Positions 52,032 through 61,651 of a stretch of DNA of 64,000 nucleotides are shown here, in pieces; position 1 is the first letter of the stretch; the number at the start of each line of letters is the position of its first letter. Source of the DNA: Pseudomonas sp. UYIF39 (GTDB taxonomy: Bacteria; Pseudomonadota; Gammaproteobacteria; Pseudomonadales; Pseudomonadaceae); assembly GCF_029963765.1 (NCBI RefSeq), contig NZ_JALBYU010000022.1, forward strand, positions 45,812 through 109,811. The letters run 5' to 3'. The notes beneath the pieces are model-generated. The model saw only the letters and a list, made by a program, of their open reading frames with translations, did no database searches and was not told the DNA's origin. The translations under genes were made by a program, and so were the position numbers.

Positions 52032-53639
52032 TCAGGCGTCCTGCAAAATCAGATCCGCGCCCTTCTCCGCCACCATCAGCACGGCTGCGTGAGTATTGCC
52101 AGAGGTCACGTTAGGGAAAATCGATGCATCGACAATGCGCAAACCGTCTAAACCATGGACTTTAAGGCGCTTGTCGACCACCGACTTCCGTTCGTCCGCG
52201 CCCATCGCGCAGGAACCGCACAGGTGATAAATCGAACCGCTGTTTTCGCGAAAGTACTGCAGCATCTGTTCGTCACTTTCGATGGCCGGCCCCGGCAGCA
52301 CTTCTTCGACGGTAATGCCTTTGAGTGCCGGCGCCTGCATGATTCTGCGCATCAAGCGGCTGCCCTGGATCACCTCGTCGATGTCCTTTTGCGTGCTCAG
52401 GTAATTCGGGTCGATCAGCGCCGCGTCCCGCGGATTTTTCGAGGCGATCTCGATGTGCCCGCGACTGGTCGGCCGGCACGGGTTGAAGCACAACAGGAAG
52501 CCTGAATACGGTTCGGGCTTGAGGCTGGCCTTGTTGTTTTTCGGGATCTGGTACGACAGCGGATTGAAGTACAACTGCAGGTTAGGATTGGCTTGCAGCT
52601 CGTTGCCACGGAAAAAACCACCGGCCTGATTGACACTCATCGCCAGTGCGCCCTTGCGGGTGAACAGGTACTTCAAACCCAGTTTGAACTGACCGAACAG
52701 CGAGCTCAGTTGATCGTTGAGCGTCGGAATGTTGGCCTTGTAGTAGTAACTGGCGCACAGGTGGTCTTGCAGGTTCTGCCCCACCGCCGGCAGGTGTTTG
52801 ACCAACGGGATGTTGTGTTTGGCCAGCAGCGCCTGATCCGCGACACCGGACAATTGCAGGATCTTCGGCGTGTCTACGGCACCGGCGCAAAGAATGACTT
52901 CCTTGTTGGCGGTAAATGTCCGCACCACGCCGTGCTGGGTGATGGAAATCCCCGTCGCCCGGCAGTTATCAAACAACACCCGATCCACCAGTGCGTAATG
53001 CTCGACCGTCAGGTTCGGCCGGCTCAGGGCCGGGTGCAAATGCGCGAAGCTGCTGGAGCAGCGCTGACCGTTGCGGGTGTTGACGTCGTAGATTCCCGAA
53101 CCTTCAAATTTCGGGCCGTTGAAGTCGTCGCTGTGCGGATAGCCGAGTTCGTCGCAGCCCTTGAGGAACACATCACAGATCGGGTGGGTATGACCCTTCA
53201 TCGGGGTGATGCTGATCGGGCCGCTGCCGCCGTGGTATTCGCTGTCACCCAGCGGATGGTTTTCCAGTTTTCGGAAGTACGGCAGCACGTCCTTGAACCC
53301 CCAGCCATCGTTGCCGTTGGCGGCCCAGTCGTCGAAGTCATGGGCCTGGCCACGGACGTAGACCATCGCGTTGATCGAACCCGAACCGCCCTGGACTTTA
53401 CCGCGCGGGGCATAGATTTCGCGGTTGTTCAGCTGCTTTTGTGGCTGGCTGTAGTACATCCAGTTGAAGGTCGGGTTGTAATACATTTTGGCGAAGCCGA
53501 CCGGGATCTTGAACCACAGGGAACTGTCCTTGCCGCCCGCTTCCAGCAGCAGCACCGTGTGTTTGCCCGAGGCCGAGAGCCGATTGGCGAGGATGCAGCC
53601 AGCGGCGCCTGCGCCAGCGATGATGTAGTCGTATGTCAT
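52032..53639 (-). CDS. GMC-family FAD-dependent oxidoreductase (choline/alcohol dehydrogenase-like)
   Basis: A 535-residue flavoenzyme with the N-terminal FAD motif YIIAGAGAAGCILANRLS, the LLLEAGG continuation, GMC signatures PRGKVQGGSGSINAMVYVRG and GAVDTPKILQLSGV, and a C-terminal VTSGNTHAAVLMVAEKGADL with the catalytic His. The family oxidises alcohol groups of choline, polyols, glucosides or PEG. It could belong with the downstream-oriented sugar-acid cluster (53.8-57.9 kb), from which a REP separates it. The bet genes are absent, so it is probably not BetA itself. Confidence 0.9.
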   Translation of the reverse strand: MTYDYIIAGAGAAGCILANRLSASGKHTVLLLEAGGKDSSLWFKIPVGFAKMYYNPTFNWMYYSQPQKQLNNREIYAPRGKVQGGSGSINAMVYVRGQAHDFDDWAANGNDGWGFKDVLPYFRKLENHPLGDSEYHGGSGPISITPMKGHTHPICDVFLKGCDELGYPHSDDFNGPKFEGSGIYDVNTRNGQRCSSSFAHLHPALSRPNLTVEHYALVDRVLFDNCRATGISITQHGVVRTFTANKEVILCAGAVDTPKILQLSGVADQALLAKHNIPLVKHLPAVGQNLQDHLCASYYYKANIPTLNDQLSSLFGQFKLGLKYLFTRKGALAMSVNQAGGFFRGNELQANPNLQLYFNPLSYQIPKNNKASLKPEPYSGFLLCFNPCRPTSRGHIEIASKNPRDAALIDPNYLSTQKDIDEVIQGSRLMRRIMQAPALKGITVEEVLPGPAIESDEQMLQYFRENSGSIYHLCGSCAMGADERKSVVDKRLKVHGLDGLRIVDASIFPNVTSGNTHAAVLMVAEKGADLILQDA

Positions 53640-53700
53640 GCACGGTTACCGCGTAAGTCGTTATCCAAAAAAAAAGCCCAGTCAGGTACAGCACAAAACC

Positions 53701-53790
53701 TGTGGGAGCGGGGGGGGGGGGGGGGGGGGCGGGTCAGTCAACATTGATGCTGAATGTTCTGCCGCTTTCGCGAGCAAGCCCGCTCCCACA
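53701..53790. repeat. REP pair carrying a 20-G homopolymer
   Basis: The left REP half begins TGTGGGAGC and then runs into 20 consecutive G (53710-53729) where the normal core would read GAGCTTGCTCGCG. The right half (TCGCGAGCAAGCCCGCTCCCACA) is intact. The homopolymer has replaced part of the left arm. Confidence 0.85.
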
Positions 53791-53811
53791 AGGGGGCTGC
53801 GGCAAATCCCG

Positions 53812-55029
53812 TCAGCCTCTGGCCGGCGATGTGTCTTTGACGTCAACCGGGGTCGGCGCCATTTGCAGGTGCAAACGTTCGCCGGTGTACGGCGAATGCC
53901 TGCGCACCACGTCCATGTTCAGTTCCACCCCAAGGCCCGGCTCGGTGGACGGGATGATGTAACCGTCCTCCCATTGCAGCGGTTTGGTCAGGACTTCGGC
54001 ATGGAACCCGCCCCAGGTCATGATGCTTTCCTGGATCAGGAAGTTCGGCGTGCACGTCGCCAACTGGAAACTCGCCGCCGCGCCAATCGGCCCGTTATAG
54101 AGGTGCGGCGCGATCTGCGCGTAATAGGCCTCGGCCATGCTCGCGATCTTCTTGGCTTCCAGCAGCCCGCCGCAGCGGGCGACGTTCATCTGCAGAATCG
54201 ACGCCCCGCCGGCCTGCAGCAGTTTGAAGAATTCGTACTTGGTGGTCAGTCGTTCGCCGGTAGCAATCGGGATGCTGGTTTTGGCCGCGACTTGCGCCAT
54301 GGCCTCTTCCTGACCCGGCGGCACCGGTTCTTCGAACCACAGCGGATCATATTTCTCCAGGCGCTTGGCCAGGCGAATCGCCGAGGACGGCACCATTTGC
54401 CCGTGGGTGCCAAACAGCAAATCGCACTTGTCGCCCACCGCTTCGCGGATCTTGCGGCAGAAGGTTTCGCAGCGCTCCAGCACTTCCAGCGAGATCTGGT
54501 GCCCGGAGTAGGCGGTGTACGGCCCGGCCGGGTCGAACTTCACGGCGGTGAAGCCTTTGTTCATGTTCTCGATGGCGCATTCGGCGGCCAGGTCCGGGTC
54601 GTCGTAGTCGTACTCGCCCTTGCTGTTGACCGGGTACAGGTAGGTGTAGGAACGCAGGCGCTCGTTGACTTTTCCGCCCAACAGTTCATACACCGGTTTG
54701 TTCGCCGCCTTACCGATGATGTCCCAGCAGGCCATCTCCAGGCCGCTGACCACGCCCATCATGGTCAGGTCCGGCCGCTGGGTGAAACCGCTCGAATAGG
54801 CCTGACGGAAGAAGCGTTCGATGTGGTGCGGGTCGTGGTTGAGCAGGTAGCGTTCGAACACGTCTTCGATGATCGGCAGCATGGCTTTCGGGCCGAAGGT
54901 CGCGGCGTAGATTTCGCCCACGCCTTCAATACCGCAATCGGTCTTGAGCTTGACGAACAGCCAGTACATGCCGCCGATGTGCGGTGGCGGAACGGCAACA
55001 ATATGAGTTTCAAGGGCGACGATTTTCAT
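53812..55029 (-). CDS. Mandelate racemase/muconate lactonising enzyme family protein (probable sugar-acid dehydratase)
   Basis: A 405-residue enolase-superfamily protein. The N-terminal capping domain is followed by the barrel with VKFDPAG (Lys-type base), metal-binding acids near LLFGTHGQ, FEEPVPPG and GERLTTKYEF, and the catalytic His in IAPHLYNGPIG. The layout matches acid-sugar dehydratases (galactonate or related aldonates). GCAGGTG lies 7 bp before the ATG; the MFS gene ends 1 bp upstream. Together with the transporter and AldA-like gene it suggests uptake and dehydration of a sugar acid. The actual substrate cannot be read from sequence. Confidence 0.88.
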   Translation of the reverse strand: MKIVALETHIVAVPPPHIGGMYWLFVKLKTDCGIEGVGEIYAATFGPKAMLPIIEDVFERYLLNHDPHHIERFFRQAYSSGFTQRPDLTMMGVVSGLEMACWDIIGKAANKPVYELLGGKVNERLRSYTYLYPVNSKGEYDYDDPDLAAECAIENMNKGFTAVKFDPAGPYTAYSGHQISLEVLERCETFCRKIREAVGDKCDLLFGTHGQMVPSSAIRLAKRLEKYDPLWFEEPVPPGQEEAMAQVAAKTSIPIATGERLTTKYEFFKLLQAGGASILQMNVARCGGLLEAKKIASMAEAYYAQIAPHLYNGPIGAAASFQLATCTPNFLIQESIMTWGGFHAEVLTKPLQWEDGYIIPSTEPGLGVELNMDVVRRHSPYTGERLHLQMAPTPVDVKDTSPARG

Positions 55030-55030
55030 C

Positions 55031-56350
55031 TCATGCACCTGCCTTGATCAAAGATTTACGGTTGATTCGAGCGCGCAAGGTCAGGGCCGCGAAGGTCCCG
55101 AGCAGGCCGACGGAAGCGATGTAGCCGAAATACAGCTTGTAACCAACAGCACCGGGGAAATGTTCAGTGAGGTAGCCGTTGATCAACGGAATAAAGGCGT
55201 CCGGCAGGTAACCGACCACCGAGACGATGCCGATGGCCAGGCCGGTGATGCGCAATGGAATGTTGCAGGTGTCGAGGATCGCCCAGTACAGCCCGCGAAT
55301 GGCGTAGGTCATCAAGCCGATGAAGATCACCGTGCCGACCAGCAGGCCCATGCTGTTGAGCGCCGGGAACACGATCAGGCCGACCATCGCCAGGGTCGCT
55401 AGGAACAGCGCCACGATCAGCACCGAGATGTTCGAGAACTTGTCACCGAGCCAGCCACCGCCGATGCCGCCAATCGGGCGCATCCACAATTTGATGGTGG
55501 TGATGGTGCCGGCCATGACCGCGGTCATGCCGCCGCCCTGCAAGTAATCGGAGAAGCTATAGGTGGCCCAGAAGATGTGATAGCCGCAGAAAACGATGGC
55601 GGTGACCAGCCACAGTTCAGGGATTTTCACCAAGGTCGTCAGGTCGCTGAGCAGGTTGTACTTGCCCTTCTCTACCGCTGCCGTGTCTTCCATCGACTTC
55701 GGGTCCTTGATCAACACCAGCACACAGCCGATGGCGATACAGGTGAAGGCGTAGAGGTAGACCACATGCTTGAAGCCTTCAGCGGCGGACTCACCACGGG
55801 TTTCAGTGGCGAACGCGAACAGACCCAAGGCAACGGTTGCCAGCAAGGCTTCGACCAGACCACGACCGCCGTCGAGGATGCCGAAGAACCGGCCCTGTTC
55901 AGTGTGATGGGCAATCATCTTCACGCGTTTGAGCACCGACGCCCAGAACGTCAGGCCAGTGGTCAGGCCCCAGCAACCGAAGATGATCATCAACCCAGTC
56001 ATCGACGGTGCCGTGGAGTACCAAAGCCCCAGGGCTCCGGTGGCCACCAGCGAAAAGAAAATCAGGAACCGTGGCGCAATCCGGTCCGCCAGCCAGCCGC
56101 TCGGCAAGTAACTGAGGAGGAAAATCGTCCCCAGCATCGAGTACAGATAACCCAGCTCGCTGTGGTTGATCTGGAACACTTCGAGCATAGTGGTCTGGTA
56201 GACCTGGCGCAGGTACAGGATCGGGTAGATCGCCCCGGCCGCCAGCACCAATAGCATCAACTGGAAATAGCGACTTCCCTTGTCACTGTGGCTTTTTGAA
56301 CCCGCGTTCGAACCCTGAACAGCGGCAACAGTGGTTGCAGGCTTGGACAT
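55031..56350 (-). CDS. MFS transporter (organic anion/sugar-acid type)
   Basis: A 439-residue 12-helix permease of the GlpT/phthalate-permease-like group, with the loop motif GWLADRIAPR between helices 2 and 3 and a central cytoplasmic loop (IKDPKSMEDTAAVEKGKY). It sits between the AldA-like gene and the enolase-superfamily gene (1-bp gap), so it probably imports the substrate of that enzyme. Confidence 0.9.
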   Translation of the reverse strand: MSKPATTVAAVQGSNAGSKSHSDKGSRYFQLMLLVLAAGAIYPILYLRQVYQTTMLEVFQINHSELGYLYSMLGTIFLLSYLPSGWLADRIAPRFLIFFSLVATGALGLWYSTAPSMTGLMIIFGCWGLTTGLTFWASVLKRVKMIAHHTEQGRFFGILDGGRGLVEALLATVALGLFAFATETRGESAAEGFKHVVYLYAFTCIAIGCVLVLIKDPKSMEDTAAVEKGKYNLLSDLTTLVKIPELWLVTAIVFCGYHIFWATYSFSDYLQGGGMTAVMAGTITTIKLWMRPIGGIGGGWLGDKFSNISVLIVALFLATLAMVGLIVFPALNSMGLLVGTVIFIGLMTYAIRGLYWAILDTCNIPLRITGLAIGIVSVVGYLPDAFIPLINGYLTEHFPGAVGYKLYFGYIASVGLLGTFAALTLRARINRKSLIKAGA

Positions 56351-56434
56351 CTGTGTGACCTCGGGCAGCCCGGTGGTCCGGGCGCCCCAAATAATTGTTT
56401 TTATAGGTGTGGCGTGAGGCGTGTTGCGGGTGGA

Positions 56435-57865
56435 TCAGTACTTCATCACCACCAGACGGGTCTGAGTGAATTCAAGCATGCCGTGCTTGCCGTCATCACC
56501 GCCCAGACCGGAACGTTTCCAGCCGGCGTGGAAGCCCTGGTACGGGTCTGCCGGCGTGCGATTGACATACAACTCGCCGGCCTCGATGGCGTTGGCGACT
56601 TTCATGGTGGTGCGGTAGTCCTCGGTGTACAGCACCGAGGACAGACCGAACTGATGGTCGTTGGCCATGGCCAGCGCTTCGTCGATGTCGCGGTACTTGA
56701 GCACCGGCAGCACCGGGCCGAAGATTTCTTCCTGGATGATTTCCATGTCCTGACGGCAGTTGCTGAGCAGCGTCGGCGGGTAGAAATGACCCTTGCCTTG
56801 GGGGATAAAACCACCTGTTTCCAGTACAGCACCGTCGGCGATGGCGCGCTCGACCATGGCGTGGATGTTCTGCTGCGAACTGGCGTTAACCAGTGGGCCC
56901 ATCAGGCTTTCGTCGTTGGCGCGGTCGCCGAACTTCACCGCGCTGATTTTGGTTTTAAGCAGTGCGAGGAATTGTTCGTAGACACTTTCCTGGACGTAGA
57001 CCCGTTCGACCGCCGTACACAACTGGCCGCAGTGGGTGGTCTTGGAGGCGATGATCGCGGTCGCGGCGGCTTCAAGATCGGCGTCGGCCTCGATGATCGC
57101 CGGGGTCTTGCCACCCAGTTCCAGGGATGGCTTGGCGATGTTGGCCTTGCAGTAATCGAGCACGATGCGCCCGGCGTTGACGCTGCCGGTCAGGGTGATC
57201 AAACCGACAGCCTTGTGGGTGCAAACCGCTGCGGCGGTGGCGTGATCCATGGTCAGGATGTTCACCACGCCGGCGGGCAAACCGGATTGCTGCACAGCCT
57301 TGGCTATCTCGAACGCCGAGGTCGGGGTGTTGTTGCTTGGGCGCACAACCACCGTGTTGCCGGCAATCAACGCCGGGGCGATTTTGCGCAGCAACGTATA
57401 GACCGGGTAGTTGAACGGAATCAGGCAGGCGACCACGCCGATCGGCTCGCGGTGCAAGAACAGGTTTTCGTTTGGGGAATCGCTGGGAATGATCTCGCCT
57501 TCGATCCGGCGTGCCCACTCGGCGTGGTAACGGGTGATCTGCGCGGCGTAACGGGCCTCGTTGCTGGCGTCGGCAACGCTCTTGCCGGACTCGGCAGCCA
57601 GGGCTGCGCCGATGTTTTCAGCGCAGGCATCGAGGGCGTCGGCGAAGGAACGCAGGTGTTCGGCGCGTTCGATGCTGGTGAGTTTGCCCCAGACTTTCTG
57701 GGCGCCTGCGGCGGCTTCGACGGCTGCAGTGGCTTCATCGGCGGTCGCCGCTGAAACATGGCCCACCAGCGCTTCGGTCGCCGGGTTGTAGACTGCGATC
57801 AGCGCTTCGCTGGCAGGTTCAATGAAGTGACCGTTAACAAAATTTCGCTCGGTTCGCATGTGCAT
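56435..57865 (-). CDS. Aldehyde dehydrogenase, AldA-like (lactaldehyde/glycolaldehyde type)
   Basis: A 476-residue NAD(P)-dependent dehydrogenase. It tracks E. coli AldA over most of its length: AEWARRIEGEIIPSDSP, LELGGK (general-base Glu), the catalytic Cys in CGQLCTAVERVYVQ, EEIFGPVLPV and the terminal GFHAGWKRSGLGGDDGKHG. It heads a same-strand run with the MFS and enolase-superfamily genes and could oxidise an aldehyde released by that pathway. The start ATG at 57865 has a poor ribosome site; the next ATG is two codons further in. Confidence 0.9.
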   Translation of the reverse strand: MHMRTERNFVNGHFIEPASEALIAVYNPATEALVGHVSAATADEATAAVEAAAGAQKVWGKLTSIERAEHLRSFADALDACAENIGAALAAESGKSVADASNEARYAAQITRYHAEWARRIEGEIIPSDSPNENLFLHREPIGVVACLIPFNYPVYTLLRKIAPALIAGNTVVVRPSNNTPTSAFEIAKAVQQSGLPAGVVNILTMDHATAAAVCTHKAVGLITLTGSVNAGRIVLDYCKANIAKPSLELGGKTPAIIEADADLEAAATAIIASKTTHCGQLCTAVERVYVQESVYEQFLALLKTKISAVKFGDRANDESLMGPLVNASSQQNIHAMVERAIADGAVLETGGFIPQGKGHFYPPTLLSNCRQDMEIIQEEIFGPVLPVLKYRDIDEALAMANDHQFGLSSVLYTEDYRTTMKVANAIEAGELYVNRTPADPYQGFHAGWKRSGLGGDDGKHGMLEFTQTRLVVMKY

Positions 57866-57989
57866 CGCCCATCGTTGTTTTTATCCAGTGAATGCAGTCT
57901 TGTCATTGGGCTGGTGTTGAACAAACGATTTATTGAGCGATGTAACATTCGAAAAATGCAGGTTAACCCTGAGAGCGATGAGATACCTT

Positions 57990-58074
57990 GTGGGAGCTTG
58001 CCCGCGATGAGGGGCAGGCCAGTCAACATTGATGTCGACTGAAACACCGCTATCGCGAGCAAGCTCGCTCCCAC
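57990..58074. repeat. REP pair (inverted)
   Basis: TGTGGGAGCTTGCCCGCGATG and, inverted, TCGCGAGCAAGCTCGCTCCCAC, between the aldehyde dehydrogenase gene and the LysR gene. The left copy is a variant core (GCTTGCCCGC). Confidence 0.85.
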
Positions 58075-58089
58075 CGGGTTCTGCATCGG

Positions 58090-59022
58090 TCAGTTAGCGG
58101 CGGTCGAGGGCTCCAGCTGCCGCTGCGCCAACCAGATTTCCTCCTGCAACCACTGACTAAACACCTGCAATTGCGGCATCAGCGTCTGCTCGGGCCGGGT
58201 CACCAGCCAATAGGATTGATGCCCTTCCACATGCACGTTCAGCACCTGGGTCAGTTGCCCGCTCGCCAGTTCCGAAGCGACCATGTGCCAGTCGGCAATG
58301 GTAATGCCCAGGCCGTCGATGGCCGCGCGGATTGCCAGGTCCAGCAGGTCGAATTCATAACCGCCCTGGGTGTCGACGCCGGTGATCCGCGCGGCGTCCA
58401 GCCAGTGTTTCCAGGTCAGGTAACGCTGGTCTTCCCGGGCCAGCACATGCAGCAACGTCAGGCGATTGAGGTCAATGCCCCGCTCGCTCCACTCCCGTGC
58501 GTACAAGGATGGTGCGCAAACGGCGATGTGCCGTTCCTGGATCAGCAACGAGCTGTCCAGGCCGTCCCATTCACCGTCGCCAAAACGGATCGCGCAATCC
58601 AGCGTACTGGTTTCCGCCAGGCTGTCCTGCAAGCGCGTGGTGATGCTCAGTTCCAGTTCCGGATGCTTCTCGCGCAGCCGCCCCAGACGCGGCATCAACC
58701 AGCGGTTGGTGAAGGTTGGCGGCGCGTTGATGTGCAGGCGATTGGAATGGGTTTTCTGCTGAATACTGCGCACCGTCAGTTCGATTTTGTCGAAGGACTG
58801 ATGCAATGCCCGCAGCAGAATCCGACCGGCGCTGGTCAATTCGAGGTGGTGGTGACGGCGCTCCAGCAGGTTTTCACCAAGCTGCTCTTCGAGCTGACGC
58901 ACCTGGCGGCTGACCGCGCTCTGGGTAACATTCAGCAACTCCGCCGCCCGGGTAAAGCTGCCTGTACTGCCGGCCACTTCGAAGGCTTTGAGCGCATTGA
59001 GCGCGGGCATTTTGCGTTTCAT
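58090..59022 (-). CDS. LysR-family transcriptional regulator (GcvA-like)
   Basis: A 310-residue protein with the GcvA-type start (PALNALKAFEVAGSTGSFTRAA), helix-turn-helix LNVTQSAVSRQVRQLEEQLG, and an effector domain containing PPTFTNRWLMPRLGRL and DCAIRFGDGEW. It lies upstream of, and on the same strand as, the sugar-acid-like block and may regulate it. The ATG at 59022 is used; upstream in-frame sequence crosses a REP-like repeat. Confidence 0.92.
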   Translation of the reverse strand: MKRKMPALNALKAFEVAGSTGSFTRAAELLNVTQSAVSRQVRQLEEQLGENLLERRHHHLELTSAGRILLRALHQSFDKIELTVRSIQQKTHSNRLHINAPPTFTNRWLMPRLGRLREKHPELELSITTRLQDSLAETSTLDCAIRFGDGEWDGLDSSLLIQERHIAVCAPSLYAREWSERGIDLNRLTLLHVLAREDQRYLTWKHWLDAARITGVDTQGGYEFDLLDLAIRAAIDGLGITIADWHMVASELASGQLTQVLNVHVEGHQSYWLVTRPEQTLMPQLQVFSQWLQEEIWLAQRQLEPSTAAN

Positions 59023-59140
59023 GAAGAGTACTCGGGCAAGGGCTGACGAGTGCCAAGCATCCCACGGCTTTCGGGAAATTTCCTGAGTAACATGCATTTT
59101 TGTGTTGTGCAGGACGATTTCTGCGGCTTCAACTCCAACC

Positions 59141-59272
59141 TGTGGCGAGGGGCTTGCCCCCGTTGGACAGCGAAGCCGACCTAAAACCTGCAACCTCAGT
59201 GAATCAGACACACCGCCATCGACTGGATGGCGGCTGCTTAGAAACCGAACGGGGGCAAGCCCCCCCCGCCAC
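59141..59272. repeat. Second-type REP pair within a 483-bp gap
   Basis: TGTGGCGAGGGGCTTGCCCC at the left and GGGGCAAGCCCCCCCCGCCACA at the right form long arms across about 90 bp. The core differs from the GGGAGCGAGCTTGCTCGC type found elsewhere in the window. The rest of the gap is AT-rich near 59380-59460 and probably holds the MFS promoter; no gene was seen. Confidence 0.85.
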
Positions 59273-59505
59273 AAGTAATCGGCAATATTCAGATTGCGTC
59301 GGTTTCAGCCCGATAACTGTCGCAGACGTATAAATAGCATGAGTATTTCGCAGCACACTCATGACTATTAAGCACTGGCTGTTTTCTTCATATAAACGCT
59401 AGTCTGATTTTAATTAAATACCCCTAATACGCCAATGCACTTACATAGGGCAAACCCTGCAGCTTCGCCCCATACTGTTGCAATTAATCTGATCGAGCCG
59501 AACAT

Positions 59506-60741
59506 ATGCCACCCCCTATAAGTTCATCTGCAAGAAGTATTGGCATATTGGCTTTGATCTTCACCGCCTGTAACGCCACCACCCACGGCTTCAGTATTTT
59601 CCTGTATTCGGCGTTATTACCCGAGATCCGCCAAGAGTTCGAATTGAGTTACAGCCAAGCCGCGTTTATTGCGGCGCTGCTGCAACTGTTTTACATGGGC
59701 GCGTCGATTGTCAGTGGCATCGCCGCGGCGTGGATCAGCCCGCGCAACATGGTGCGCCTGACGATGGCCTTGAGCCCGATGCTGTTGTCGCTGGCGGTCA
59801 CCACGCCGTGGGTGCTGCCGTTTGCGCTGTGCCTGGCGCTGGTTTCGGCGTGTGCGGTGTCGAACTGGAATGCCATCGCCGCACTGGCCAGCGAAGTAAT
59901 CCCCGCCTCCCACCGCAGCCGGGTGCTGGGGTTGGCGTCTTCCGGGGCGGCGTTTGCGATTTGCCTGAATGGTTTGCTGATCGCCTTGTTGCAAGGGATC
60001 TCCCTGATGCAGTTTTGGCTGATCTGTGCGGCCCTGACGCTGATCGTCACCCTGCTGACGTTCTGGGCCCTGGCACCGCTCGCTAAAGAGCAAAGCCTCA
60101 AACCCTCTCCTGCGCCGTCGCTACGCCGGGTGCTCCGGCAATGGCTGCACCTATGCCTGGAGTATCCGGTGGCGCTGCATATATTGCTGCTCAGCGCGTT
60201 TATCGGCGCGATCAGCGGACCCTTCCTGAACTTCCTCTCGGCGTTTGCCAGCGACCGCCTGGGCGCCAATGCGCAGATCACCGGGTCGTTGTGGACGCTG
60301 ATCGGTATCGGCGGGGTTGTCGGCGGTTTGCTGCTGGGTTCATTGGCGGATCGCTGGGGCGCGCTGCGGGTCATGGCGTTGAGCATCAGCGCGTTCGGCG
60401 TGGCGATGCTGGCCCTGCTCTGGCAACCGAGCCTGAGCCTGACCTGGCTGGCGGCCGGGCTGTTTGCGCTGTTCTATTTCCCGGCCTGGGGATTGATGGC
60501 CGCCTACCTCAGCGCCCGGTTGAGCCCGGTGCAAAGCCTGCAAGTGGTGAGCCTGAGCATGGTCGGCTATGGACTGGGCAGCGCCACCGCCAACTGGCTC
60601 TGTGGCTGGCTGCTGCAAGCGACCGGGCAGTTTGCCCTGGTGCATGGCTGGATCGCCTGCTGGGTGGCGGCCAGCCTGTTATTGCTGGGACTGATGGCCC
60701 GCCGTCAACGCCGCGAGCCCGCGCTCGGCCAACCACTCTGA
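59506..60741 (+). CDS. MFS transporter
   Basis: A 411-residue permease with 12 predicted helices and the GSLADRWGALR loop in the second half. It has the general look of the YbfB/oxalate-formate-like group of unknown substrate. The last 63 bp overlap the convergent LysR gene. It is convergent with, and so not cotranscribed with, the LysR-oxygenase unit. Confidence 0.9.
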   Translation: MPPPISSSARSIGILALIFTACNATTHGFSIFLYSALLPEIRQEFELSYSQAAFIAALLQLFYMGASIVSGIAAAWISPRNMVRLTMALSPMLLSLAVTTPWVLPFALCLALVSACAVSNWNAIAALASEVIPASHRSRVLGLASSGAAFAICLNGLLIALLQGISLMQFWLICAALTLIVTLLTFWALAPLAKEQSLKPSPAPSLRRVLRQWLHLCLEYPVALHILLLSAFIGAISGPFLNFLSAFASDRLGANAQITGSLWTLIGIGGVVGGLLLGSLADRWGALRVMALSISAFGVAMLALLWQPSLSLTWLAAGLFALFYFPAWGLMAAYLSARLSPVQSLQVVSLSMVGYGLGSATANWLCGWLLQATGQFALVHGWIACWVAASLLLLGLMARRQRREPALGQPL

Positions 60742-61587
60742 ACGGCCCAACTGCTGCGAGAGAATGCCCACCAAGGCCTCCACCGCCTCACACTGAGTCG
60801 AACGCCAGAACATCAACCGCGCCGGCTCAATTGGCGGAAAGCCCTGGGCTTCATCGAGTACCTGCCAACCCGGCGGCACCAAGCGCTGCGCCGTGACACC
60901 CACCGACTGCCCCTGTTCAATGGCAATCCCGATGCCCCGCGGACTCTGGCTGGTGTAAACCACGTGCCACGGCCGCCCGGCCTCGGCCAACGCCCACACG
61001 GCGTTGGCCCGAAACGCGCAACCCTCGGCATACACCGCCAATGGCACCGATGCGTCTTCCCTTGCATGCCAGCCTTCGGCTGCCACCCACACCAGCGGCT
61101 CGTCGCACAGGTACTCACCTGGTTGCAGATTGGCGTGCTGCACACCCAACACCAGATCCAGTTCGCCGCGCTGTAGACGGCTGACCAGCGCCGTGGACAT
61201 CTCGCAACAAATGTCTGGCCGCACGTGCGGAAACTGCGCTTGAAAGTCCCGCAACACTCCGGCCAGGCAGAACTGCGCATAGTCCTCGGGCATGCCAATG
61301 TGAATGCACACCTGCTCGTCGGGCAGGTGCACGGCGTTGATCGCATCGGCGTGCAGCTTGAGGATCTGCCGGGCGTAAATCAGAAAAGTCTCACCGCCGG
61401 GCGTCAGGCTTATCGAGCGACTCGTGCGCTGTACCAGCGGCGTGCCGACGATCTCTTCCAGTCGCTGCAAACTCTGACTAATCGTCGATTGGGTTTTATG
61501 CAGACGCTCGGCCGCCGCGGAAAAACCATGACACTCGATAATCGCGACAAAGACTTTAAGCAAGGTCCCATCCAGTTCGCCTGACAT
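60679..61587 (-). CDS. LysR-family transcriptional regulator
   Basis: A 302-residue protein with the helix-turn-helix HGFSAAAERLHKTQSTISQSLQRLEE and an effector domain (VCIHIGMPEDYAQFCLAGVL). It is divergent from the second 2-oxoglutarate oxygenase across 116 bp, a region with a perfect 10-bp inverted repeat. It is the probable regulator of the oxygenase and M24 gene. The arrangement mirrors that at 3.2-5.0 kb. Confidence 0.93.
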   Translation of the reverse strand: MSGELDGTLLKVFVAIIECHGFSAAAERLHKTQSTISQSLQRLEEIVGTPLVQRTSRSISLTPGGETFLIYARQILKLHADAINAVHLPDEQVCIHIGMPEDYAQFCLAGVLRDFQAQFPHVRPDICCEMSTALVSRLQRGELDLVLGVQHANLQPGEYLCDEPLVWVAAEGWHAREDASVPLAVYAEGCAFRANAVWALAEAGRPWHVVYTSQSPRGIGIAIEQGQSVGVTAQRLVPPGWQVLDEAQGFPPIEPARLMFWRSTQCEAVEALVGILSQQLGRSEWLAERGLAALTAGHQSQQ

Positions 61588-61651
61588 AACTATCGCCCCT
61601 GCCGATGGATTCGATCACAACTTGTAATTTCCACTTCGCACCTCTTTCAGC

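Noticed and set aside
52032..53639. Choline dehydrogenase BetA of the osmoprotection pathway
   Set aside because: betB, betI and a choline transporter are not adjacent, and GMC enzymes cover many alcohols; the general family name is safer.
53638..55047. Long plus-strand open frame opposite the enolase-superfamily gene
   Set aside because: Antisense shadow; it runs through the REP and its G tract, and the residues show no protein-family pattern.
31900..59272. CRISPR-like array formed by recurring repeats
   Set aside because: The recurring sequences are REP pairs and hairpin repeats scattered between genes, with no regular spacing and no cas genes.
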